Below are positions 57,890 through 64,000 of a stretch of 64,000 bases of DNA, piece after piece. The DNA is from Streptomyces sp. ACA25 (GTDB lineage Bacteria; Actinomycetota; Actinomycetes; Streptomycetales; Streptomycetaceae). Position 1 is the first letter of the stretch, and every line of letters begins with the position of its first letter. The position numbers and the translations under genes are program-made. Where the stretch lies: NCBI RefSeq assembly GCF_028200735.1, contig NZ_JAQKPV010000001.1, positions 744,001 to 808,000 of the forward strand, in the 5' to 3' direction. The notes below the pieces were generated by a model. That model did no database searches. It was not told where the DNA came from and saw only the letters and a list, made by a program, of their open reading frames with translations.

Positions 57890-58178
57890 CCGGAACCGGC
57901 CGAGCGGGCGGGGGCGCGGCGGGCGGGCGGGAGCTGAGGTCGGGGGTCGCGGACAGTGACGAGTCTCTCCCCCTCCTTCGGGTATCTGTGCCCCGGTGCC
58001 GTACTCGCGGGGAACAGCTTCTTCCCCAAGTGATACTCCTGGTCCTGGCGTTGCTCGGCAGGTCGGTAAATCGGCCCGAACGGCGCATCAGAAGGTGCTG
58101 CCGTGGCACTCGTCCCGTCACGTGCCCGTTGTCCGTATCTGTCCTGTCCGCGTCCCACCCGCCCCTGAGGAGCACCAC

Positions 58179-58607
58179 ATGCATTCTGCTTCGGTCCGCT
58201 CCGCGACCGGTTTCACCCTGCTCTTCCCTTCGGACCCGAGGTGGGTGCGCAACGCCCGAGAGGCGATGCGCACCCACCTCGGGTCCGAGGTCCCGGGTGA
58301 CCCGGAGCTGATCGACACGGCCGTCCTGCTGACCTCGGAGGTGGTCAGCAACGCGGTCGCTGCCTCCTTGCGCTGCCCGGTCCCGCCGCCGGTCGGCCTC
58401 CACTGCTACTGGACCTCTACCTCTCCCGGCGAGCTGCACGTGCTCGTACACGACCGGGCACCCGGGGTGCTCACGTCACCGGACCGGCCGGCTGCGCTCG
58501 GCGCGGAGCACGGGCGCGGATTGCGGCTGCTCAGCTGCTGTGCCCGCGCCTGGGACATCCGCCGACACCTCCACGACCCCGGCAAGACCGTCTGGTTCCG
58601 GCTGTAG
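58179..58607 (+). CDS. Stand-alone HATPase_c protein, anti-sigma-factor-like
   Basis: A 142-residue GHKL ATPase. N-box LTSEVVSNAVAAS, G1-like HDRAPGVLTSP and G2 GRGLRLLSCCARAWDIRR are present; the last residues are KTVWFRL. It is a short streptomycete version of RsbW-like kinases with no partner gene beside it. ATG at 58179 is supported by GAGGAG six bases upstream. Codons 18-37 contain a 20-bp perfect inverted repeat, so the mRNA has a very stable hairpin starting 52 bases into the gene. Function and target are unknown. Confidence 0.85.
   Translation: MHSASVRSATGFTLLFPSDPRWVRNAREAMRTHLGSEVPGDPELIDTAVLLTSEVVSNAVAASLRCPVPPPVGLHCYWTSTSPGELHVLVHDRAPGVLTSPDRPAALGAEHGRGLRLLSCCARAWDIRRHLHDPGKTVWFRL
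58231..58287. repeat. 20-bp perfect inverted repeat inside a coding region
   Basis: CGGACCCGAGGTGGGTGCGC (58231-58250) is the exact reverse complement of 58268-58287. The 17-base spacer contains a further CGCC/GGCG stem. It encodes S-D-P-R-W-V-R and R-T-H-L-G-S-E in the HATPase gene, and the opposite strand would encode nearly the same peptide. Confidence 0.95.
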
Positions 58608-58742
58608 GGCCTGCCCGGCGCCGACGGGCCCGCCCGGGCTGCGACGCCTTCGGCCCGGGCGGCTGCGGTCCCTCTCACCGTGCCGCCGGGTCGCCGGACG
58701 GCCCGGCGGGGGCCAGGATGGGAGACAGGGAGGTGGGCCGCG

Positions 58743-58964
58743 ATGAAGCATGTGGCGCGCGCCGAGTACGAGGACGACGAGGCCCGGGAGAGGGACCGCG
58801 GAGCAGTGAAGACCTGGCACATGAGCCGGGGCGCCGACATCGACGCGATGTGCGGGCGGAAGCTGGCCCCGCACGCCGAGACCCGGTCGGACGATGCCTG
58901 GGGGAGCACCGAGGAGCCGTTCTGCCACACCTGCGGTGCCCTCTATCTGCGCGAGGTGCCCTGA
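58743..58964 (+). CDS. Small conserved-type protein with CxxC motif, unknown
   Basis: A 73-residue protein: KTWHMSRGADIDAMCGRKLA, then EPFCHTCGALYLREVP. His26, Cys37 and the C-terminal CHTC could bind a metal. I believe similar short proteins occur in several streptomycetes, but I cannot name a family. The ATG has GGGAGG about nine bases upstream. It lies 135 bases after the HATPase gene and 86 before tag. Confidence 0.72.
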   Translation: MKHVARAEYEDDEARERDRGAVKTWHMSRGADIDAMCGRKLAPHAETRSDDAWGSTEEPFCHTCGALYLREVP

Positions 58965-59050
58965 CCAGCAGCTCCCGCGCCGGTCCCCCGGTTACGGCGG
59001 CGGTCCGCCGGGACGGGGCGGTGTCACAGGGCTGCGGCACACTGGCGGGC

Positions 59051-59623
59051 ATGGAGAGTTCATCGGCCGTGGCCGGGCCGGACGGCCTGCTGCGCTGCCC
59101 GTGGGGCGCGGAGCAGGACGACTACCGCGCGTATCACGACGACGAGTGGGGGCGCCCGGTCCGCGGGGACGACGCCCTGTTCGAGCGGCTGTGCCTGGAG
59201 GCCTTCCAGTCCGGGCTGTCCTGGCTGACCATCCTGCGCCGCCGGGAAGGATTCCGCGAGGCTTTCGCCGGCTTCCGGATCGCCGAGGTCGCGGCCTTCG
59301 GCGAGGCGGACGCGGACCGGCTGCTGGCCGATCCGCGGATCATCCGCAACCGGTCCAAGATCGACGCCACGCTGGGCAACGCCCGGCTCTTCGGGCAGTG
59401 GGCGGAGGGCGAGCTGACCGAGCTGATCTGGTCGCACGCTCCGCCGGCCGGCCCGGCTCCGTGCCGGCTCGCGGACGTCCCGGCCACCACGCCGGAGTCC
59501 GTCGCCCTGGCGAAGGCGCTGAAGCAGCGCGGAGTCCGCTTCGTCGGACCCACCACCGCCTACGCGCTGATGCAGGCCTGCGGGCTCGTCAACGACCACC
59601 TGGCGGACTGTCACGCCCGGTGA
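59051..59623 (+). CDS. tag: DNA-3-methyladenine glycosylase I
   Basis: A 190-residue Tag enzyme removing 3-methyladenine from alkylated DNA. RCPWGAEQDDYRAYHDDEWG carries the N-terminal Cys and conserved YHD(D/E)EWG; CLEAFQSGLSWLTILRRREG, IIRNRSKIDATLGNARLFG and the late FVGPTTAYALMQACGLVNDH with final CH match the family, including the zinc ligands Cys near 16, His/Cys at the C-terminus. ATG at 59051 is used; a CACACT seven bases upstream may be a weak leaderless promoter. Confidence 0.96.
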   Translation: MESSSAVAGPDGLLRCPWGAEQDDYRAYHDDEWGRPVRGDDALFERLCLEAFQSGLSWLTILRRREGFREAFAGFRIAEVAAFGEADADRLLADPRIIRNRSKIDATLGNARLFGQWAEGELTELIWSHAPPAGPAPCRLADVPATTPESVALAKALKQRGVRFVGPTTAYALMQACGLVNDHLADCHAR

Positions 59624-59812
59624 CCGGCCCTGTCCGGCTGCGGTGGGCCCCGTCGGGGCAACCGCCCGCAGCCGCCGGGGAGATCACCCACCCGGGGCCA
59701 CGGCTCCCGGCGGGTCCGGCGTAGATTTGGCCGGCCGCACCGCCGGGAACGGCGCGCGGAGCACATGGCCCCCACCGGTCCCGGCGGGGGCCGGCACGGA
59801 GACAGGACGAGC

Positions 59813-60226
59813 ATGACGGACATACAGCGGGTGACGTCGGTGGCCGGGGTCATGGCGGCAGACGCCCTCTTCGACGGGCCGGTGCGGGCGGACTGGGCGG
59901 AGAAGTTCGTCCGGGAGCCCGGGCACCACCTGCTGGTGGCCCGGGTGGAAGGCACCCCGGCCGGCATGGTCACGGGTGTGGAGATGACGCACCCGGACCA
60001 GGGCACGGAAATGTTCCTCTACGAGCTCGGGGTCGAGGAGGAGTACCGCGGCCGGGGCATCGGCCGCGGGCTCGTCCTGGCGCTGGCCGAGCTGGCCCGC
60101 ACGCGAGGCTGTCACGGCATGTGGGTGGCCGCCGACACCGACAACGAGGCCGCCCGGGCCACCTACCGGTCCGCCGGAGGCAGCGACGACGGGCCGACGA
60201 CCGTCTTCACCTGGGAGCTCGAGTGA
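59813..60226 (+). CDS. GNAT-family N-acetyltransferase
   Basis: A 137-residue acetyltransferase. Motif A is LGVEEEYRGRGIGRGLVLAL; MFLYELGV before it and ADTDNEAARATYRSAGG after it resemble the AAC(3)-I aminoglycoside acetyltransferase group, but substrate cannot be deduced from this. ATG at 59813 has AGGACGAGC upstream. It is convergent with mutY, and the 153-base gap between them contains a short CCTGCG/CGCAGG hairpin. Confidence 0.87.
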   Translation: MTDIQRVTSVAGVMAADALFDGPVRADWAEKFVREPGHHLLVARVEGTPAGMVTGVEMTHPDQGTEMFLYELGVEEEYRGRGIGRGLVLALAELARTRGCHGMWVAADTDNEAARATYRSAGGSDDGPTTVFTWELE

Positions 60227-60379
60227 CGGTCTGCGTGCGAGCCTCCCGGCGACCCTCCGGAAGGCACGGCACCCGATGCCATGTCCCGCGACGCCCGGAC
60301 CCCTGCGTACCCCCGCGCAGGTGAGCAGGCGCGGGCACGCTCCGGGACGACCCGGTGAGCTGGGGCGGGCGACCGGTGC

Positions 60380-61306
60380 TCAGCGGGGGCCGGCGCCGGG
60401 CAGCCGGTAACGGCCGTCCGGCAACTGTTCGGCCAGGCCGTCGGTGACCAGCCCGCGCAAGGCCCGGGCCCGCTGATCCGGTTCGTCCCACACCTGGTCG
60501 AGCGCGGTCTGCGGGACCGGCCCCGCGGCCTCCCTCAGCACCGCCAGCAGCTTGCCCCGGACCTGCCGGTCCGTTCCCGCGTACGTCTGGGCGCGGCGCG
60601 GCGGGCCCTCGTGGGGCGGGGAACCGGCCTGCCGCCAGGCGCACAGCCGGGCGATCGGGCAGCTCGTGCAGGCCGGCTTCCGGGCGGTGCACACCAGTGC
60701 GCCGAGCTCCATCGTGGCCGCCGCCCAACGGGCCGCGGTGGCGTCTTCCTCGGGCAGCAGCATCCGAGCCAGCTTGCGCTCCGCGGCCGTGGTGGCGTTC
60801 GGCGGGAACTCCTTCCCGGTGACCGCCCGGGTGAACACCCGCCGCACGTTGGTGTCCAGCACCGGATGCCGCTGACCGTAGGCGAAGGAGGCGACCGCCG
60901 CGGCGGTGTACTCCCCGACGCCGGGCAGCGCCAGCAGCTGGTGGTGGCTGGTCGGCACCGAGCCGCCGTGCCGTTCCGCTATGGCGGAGGCCGCGCCGTG
61001 CAGCCGCAGGGCCCGGCGCGGATAGCCGAGCCGGCCCCAGGCCCGCACGGCCTCGCCGGGAGATTCGGCGGCCAGATCGGCGGGCCGGGGCCAGCGCTCC
61101 AGCCATTGCTCGTAGACCGGCAGCACCCGGTTGACCGGCGTCTGCTGGAGCATGAACTCGCTGACCATGACTCCCCAGGCCCCGGCTTCGGGCCGCCGCC
61201 ACGGCAGGTCGCGGGAGTGGGCCGCGAACCAGTCGATGACGGGGGAGTGGAGGGCGGTCGGCTCGGCATCCGGTGTGGCGGGGTGCGCCGCGGTAGTCGC
61301 AGTCAT
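60380..61306 (-). CDS. mutY: A/G-specific adenine glycosylase MutY
   Basis: A 308-residue glycosylase removing adenine opposite 8-oxoguanine. Catalytic Glu lies in VSEFMLQQTPVNRVLPVYE; the helix-hairpin-helix is LALPGVGEYTAAAVASFAYG; catalytic Asp lies in VLDTNVRRVFTR. The [4Fe-4S] ligands are CTARKPACTSCPIARLC (C-x6-C-x2-C-x5-C). A shortened NUDT1-like C-terminal region follows. ATG at 61306 is chosen. It converges on the GNAT gene. Confidence 0.97.
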   Translation of the reverse strand: MTATTAAHPATPDAEPTALHSPVIDWFAAHSRDLPWRRPEAGAWGVMVSEFMLQQTPVNRVLPVYEQWLERWPRPADLAAESPGEAVRAWGRLGYPRRALRLHGAASAIAERHGGSVPTSHHQLLALPGVGEYTAAAVASFAYGQRHPVLDTNVRRVFTRAVTGKEFPPNATTAAERKLARMLLPEEDATAARWAAATMELGALVCTARKPACTSCPIARLCAWRQAGSPPHEGPPRRAQTYAGTDRQVRGKLLAVLREAAGPVPQTALDQVWDEPDQRARALRGLVTDGLAEQLPDGRYRLPGAGPR

Positions 61307-61586
61307 AACGGTTCCGATCCTGGCACGCCGGGCCGGGGCCCGGGGGAAGCGCCACGCACCCGGTGGCCACAGCACCCGACGGTGACCGGACCGGGCGTCG
61401 CCGTTCGGGGGTATCCGCCCGGGTGGGACACGGGTGCCGGCGGCCGGCCCCGGGAGCCGCCGCCGGGCCCGTTCGGGGCGGTGTGAGCGTTTCCGGCGGA
61501 CGTGTCCGCACTCCGATGCCAAACGGTGCTCTGCCAAGCGGTGGGTAGGGCCAGGGGGCAGTCCCGCCGTCTCGTAAGGTTTCAGC

Positions 61587-62435
61587 GTGGGATCTCTGCG
61601 CACTCCGATCGGACCACTCCCCTCCTCCATCTACTGGCGGCGGAGAGCCGTCATGCTGTTGCTCCTCGCCGTCCTCGCGCTGCTCGTCTTCTGGGCGCTC
61701 CGCACGTCCGGAGGTACCGACTCCACCGGATCCGGAGCGGACGACGCGGCCGGCGGCCCCGCGCCGTCCCTGACGCCCGGTCCCACTGACGGGGAGTCGC
61801 ACAGCGACGAACGGCCGGGTGGGCGCGAGGATTCCGACGAGGAGGACGCCGACGAGGACGGCGACGGCGACGGCGGAGGGTCCGGGGACGGCTCCGGCGA
61901 GGACGGCACGGGCGGCGACGCGGACGACGGTGACGGACCGGAGGGTGACGGCCGGGACAGCGAGGACGGCGAGGCCGGTGACGGCGGCGGATCCGGGGAG
62001 GCTCAGGCCGGCGCCGGGGCCGCCGTGGCGGGCCTCCCGGACTGCCGGCCGAGTCGGCTGACCCTCTCGCTGCGCAGTGCCGAGAACGCCTATCCTCCGG
62101 GCGAGCGACCCGAGTTGCAGCTGACCCTGCGCAACGAGTCCGGGACGGACTGCCGGATCGACGTCGGCCACGGGGCACTGGAGCTGACGCTCTCCCAGGG
62201 CGACGACGAGGTGTGGAACTCCCAGCGCTGCCCCAAGGGTGACGAGTCGGAACTCCTCCGGGTGCCCGCGAACGGCACCGCTGTGCACACCGTCGTCTGG
62301 GACCGCCGGCATTCCCCGGAGGACTGCGACGGCTCCCGGGGCCGGGCCGCCGCCACCGGCACCACCTACCTCGCCGAGGCGGAGCTGCCCGGCTTCACCG
62401 TGACCCCGATCTCGTTCCGTCTCGACAAGGACTGA
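61587..62435 (+). CDS. Membrane-anchored protein with acidic Gly/Asp linker, unknown
   Basis: A 282-residue protein. A basic N-terminus and one membrane helix (MLLLLAVLALLVFWALRTSG, residues about 23-42) are followed by about 110 residues of Gly/Asp/Glu/Ser linker, then an external beta-rich domain with four cysteines (LPDCRPSRLTLSLRSAENAY, LTLRNESGTDCRIDVGHGAL, NSQRC, SPEDCDG), probably two disulfides. No family was recognised, though the external part resembles adhesion or substrate-binding beta-sandwich domains. GTG at 61587 lies six bases after TAAGGT, implying a leaderless transcript. Confidence 0.82.
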   Translation: MGSLRTPIGPLPSSIYWRRRAVMLLLLAVLALLVFWALRTSGGTDSTGSGADDAAGGPAPSLTPGPTDGESHSDERPGGREDSDEEDADEDGDGDGGGSGDGSGEDGTGGDADDGDGPEGDGRDSEDGEAGDGGGSGEAQAGAGAAVAGLPDCRPSRLTLSLRSAENAYPPGERPELQLTLRNESGTDCRIDVGHGALELTLSQGDDEVWNSQRCPKGDESELLRVPANGTAVHTVVWDRRHSPEDCDGSRGRAAATGTTYLAEAELPGFTVTPISFRLDKD

Positions 62436-62464
62436 CCCCGTGGCGGCACCCCTCTGTACTCCAG

Positions 62465-62716
62465 GGCGCCGGCGACCAGCGGCACACCGTGAAGCGGCGA
62501 TGCGCGGTGGCGGAGGACGTGCCGGCGTCGGCGGCAGACGCCGCCCGGCACAGCTGCTGGTCAGCACGTACACCACTGCCGTGAACACGGCCCGTTCGTC
62601 ACCGCGAGCGGTCCCACCACCTTGCGGCCGAGCCGCGAACGACGGCGGGCAACCAGCTCCCGGAGTTCAACAGGAACCAGACGTTTCGACAGATCAGCAC
62701 TCACGACCGGCATCAT
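62465..62716 (-). pseudogene. Relic of IS5-family (IS112-type) transposase, N-terminal part, frameshifted
   Basis: The minus strand recalls the N-terminus of IS5-group transposases across three frames. Frame 1 from 62716: VSADLSKRLVPVELRELV. Frame 2: DERAVFTAVVYVLTSSCAGR, the well-known ERAVFxAxVYVLTSGCAW segment. Frame 3: AGTSSATAHRRFTVCRW. The rest of the gene and the inverted repeats are not visible. It is a decayed fragment that abuts a truncated DinB gene. Confidence 0.8.
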
Positions 62717-62733
62717 GCCGCTCGAACATCACG

Positions 62734-63039
62734 TCACGTCGTGGAGCAGACCCCCAAGCGCCGGTCGGCGCGGCCACCCCTGGCAGCCTGCTCGATCTTC
62801 GCGCAGCAGGCCGCACGGGCCTCCTCGTCGAGAGGCTGCTCGTTTTCGGCACGCACCCCGGTCCGGCCATCGACGCCCTCGCGCAGGATGCCGGCGTGCC
62901 CGGCATACCGGATGGTCTCGCCGAGGACATGGACCATGATGGCGAACAGGTTGGTGTGGGGAGAAGGCTCCGACCACCAGGGCACGTGCCCGGGGGCATC
63001 AAGGGCAAGCTCGTTGACCGTCGCGTCCGCGTGTTCCCA
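62734..63039 (-). pseudogene. Truncated DinB/DUF664-family protein fragment
   Basis: The minus-strand frame reads WEHADATVNELALDAPGHVP, WWSEPSPHTNLFAIMVHVLG, ETIRYAGHAGILREGVDGRT and continues to a stop at 62734. This is the C-terminal half of DUF664/DinB-type proteins (VPWW...HMxxETxRHAGHADIxRExIDG). An in-frame stop (TGA at 63042-63040) precedes the first recognisable codon and the N-terminal half is missing. It lies between the IS relic and disA. Confidence 0.8.
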
Positions 63040-63086
63040 TCAGCCGCCGCACTCCCCCTGCCTCTCGCGGGAGGTAGGTGTCCGGC

Positions 63087-64000
63087 TCAGACGTAGCGCT
63101 CGAGAATCGACGACTCCGCCAGCCGGGACAGCCCTTCGCGCACCGAGCGGGCCCGGGTCTCGCCCACGCCGTCCACTGCCTGGAGGTCGTCCACACTGGC
63201 CGCCAGCAGCTTCTGCAGCCCGCCGAAGTGGTCGACCAGCCGGTCGATGACCGCACCGGGGAGGCGCGGGACCTTCGCCAGCAGCCGGAAACCGCGCGGC
63301 GAGACCGCGCTGTCCAGCGTCTCCGGGGACGTGCTGTAGCCCAGCGCCCGGGCCACCATGGAGAGCTCGATCAGCTCGGGGTGGGTCAGCCCGTCGAGAT
63401 CGGACAGCGCGGTGCTCACCTTCCGGGACCGCTTGCCGCCGGCCTCCGGGAGATAATCCCGGACGATCAGCTGCCGCTCCGGCTCCACACCGGCGATCAA
63501 CTCGTCCAGTTGCAGGGACAGCAGCCTGCCGTCGGTGCCGAGCTCCACGACGTACTCGGCGATCTCGGCGGCGATCCGGCGGACCATCTCCAGCCGCTGC
63601 GCCACCGCGGCCACGTCCCGCACGGTGACCAGGTCCTCGATCTCCAGCGCGGACAGGGTGCCCGCCACCTCGTCGAGCCGCAGCTTGTAGCGTTCCAGCG
63701 TCGCCAGCGCCTGGTTGGCCCGGGAGAGGATGGCGCCGGAGTCCTCCAGGACCCGGCGCTGGCCGTCCACGTAGAGGGCGATCAGCCGCATCGACTGGCT
63801 GACCGAGATGATCGGGAAGCCGGTCTCGATGGACACCCGCTGGGCCGTACGGTGCCGGGTTCCGGTCTCCTCGGTGGGGATGCTGGCGTCCGGCACGAGC
63901 TGCACCCCGGCCCGCACGATCTTGGTGATCTCGCGGTCCAGGACGATGGCCCCGTCGAGCTTGCACAGCTCCCGCAGCCGGGTCGCGCTGAACTCGACGT
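63087..64000 (-). CDS. disA: DNA integrity scanning diadenylate cyclase DisA (5' end outside window)
   Basis: The C-terminal about 305 residues of DisA, which makes c-di-AMP and scans DNA branch structures. The cyclase domain shows LCKLDGAIVLDREITKIV (DGA motif) and GTRHRTAQRVSIETGFPI (RHR motif). A helical linker and C-terminal helix-hairpin-helix domain follow, with FGGLQKLLAASVDDLQAVDG and VGETRARSVREGLSRLAESS. The start and the first part of the cyclase domain lie beyond base 64000. Confidence 0.97.
   Translation of the reverse strand, partial: VEFSATRLRELCKLDGAIVLDREITKIVRAGVQLVPDASIPTEETGTRHRTAQRVSIETGFPIISVSQSMRLIALYVDGQRRVLEDSGAILSRANQALATLERYKLRLDEVAGTLSALEIEDLVTVRDVAAVAQRLEMVRRIAAEIAEYVVELGTDGRLLSLQLDELIAGVEPERQLIVRDYLPEAGGKRSRKVSTALSDLDGLTHPELIELSMVARALGYSTSPETLDSAVSPRGFRLLAKVPRLPGAVIDRLVDHFGGLQKLLAASVDDLQAVDGVGETRARSVREGLSRLAESSILERYV

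Noticed and set aside
59813-60226. Aminoglycoside resistance gene
   Set aside because: Motif A resembles AAC(3)-I but the same pattern occurs in many GNAT enzymes; substrate left open.
62440-63096. Plus-strand frame of 218 codons after the membrane protein gene
   Set aside because: The opposite strand carries recognisable IS5 and DinB remnants, so this frame is antisense noise.

Overview
The window is high-GC actinobacterial DNA, almost certainly from Streptomyces or another member of the Streptomycetaceae. The evidence is the very high GC at third codon positions, many GTG starts, stop-start overlaps (GTGA, ATGA, TGATG), and lineage-typical genes: DUF397 with an XRE/DUF5753 regulator and an anti-sigma-like ATPase, lsr2 beside clpC, an orphan nuoD2, a Zur-controlled set of zinc-free ribosomal proteins, and two NACHT proteins with an actinobacterial-type N-terminus. 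Nothing in the window fixes the species. Coordinates and starts come from reading alone; no database search was run.

Layout. 1-6.3 kb (all minus strand): an Hsp20 gene cut by the window edge, a DUF2267 protein, two overlapping fluoride-channel genes (crcB/fluC), an MreB-like protein, an ABC exporter behind a MerR-type promoter, and a DUF3048 lipoprotein. 6.3-8.8 kb: a zinc-starvation cassette around one Zur-like box, with S14 and L28 leftward and L33, L31, a CobW/COG0523 protein and S18 rightward. 8.9-11 kb: a three-gene regulatory locus (DUF397, HATPase, XRE/DUF5753) in which two genes carry nearly the same palindromic operator. 11-16.2 kb: aldehyde dehydrogenase, PadR regulator, DUF368 transporter, ThrE exporter. 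16.2-24.4 kb: a housekeeping block of ppa, dacB, a zincin protease, tilS, hpt, ftsH and folE. 24.5-29.2 kb: a coiled-coil membrane protein and a four-gene quaternary-amine ABC importer. 29.3-32.5 kb: the remaining folate genes, with folB-folK-DUF3180 leftward and folP-NTF2 rightward.

32.6-39.3 kb: two PH-domain membrane proteins, nuoD2 convergent with a MidA/NDUFAF7-type methyltransferase, and a NarL-type two-component system. 39.4-44.9 kb: a tightly coupled cofactor operon (DUF2520, panC, nadB, nadC, coaX) for pantothenate/CoA and NAD. 45-50.3 kb: two small proteins, a BlaI-type repressor, an ArgA-like acetyltransferase, lsr2, and clpC preceded by two ClgR-like boxes. 50.4-56.8 kb: two tandem paralogous NACHT-LRR NTPases, the strongest candidates here for an immune or sensing system. 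56.9-64 kb: prolyl aminopeptidase, a HATPase gene containing a 20-bp perfect inverted repeat, a small cysteine protein, tag, a GNAT enzyme, mutY, a secreted/anchored protein, a graveyard holding an IS5-type transposase relic and a DinB fragment, and the 3' part of disA.

The most unusual observations are: the NACHT pair; the nuoD2/methyltransferase pair, where the arginine methylated in human NDUFS2 is conserved and the two convergent genes share a terminator built from their own last codons; the coding inverted repeat at 58.2 kb; the CobW protein without a P-loop; and the shared operator of the XRE locus.
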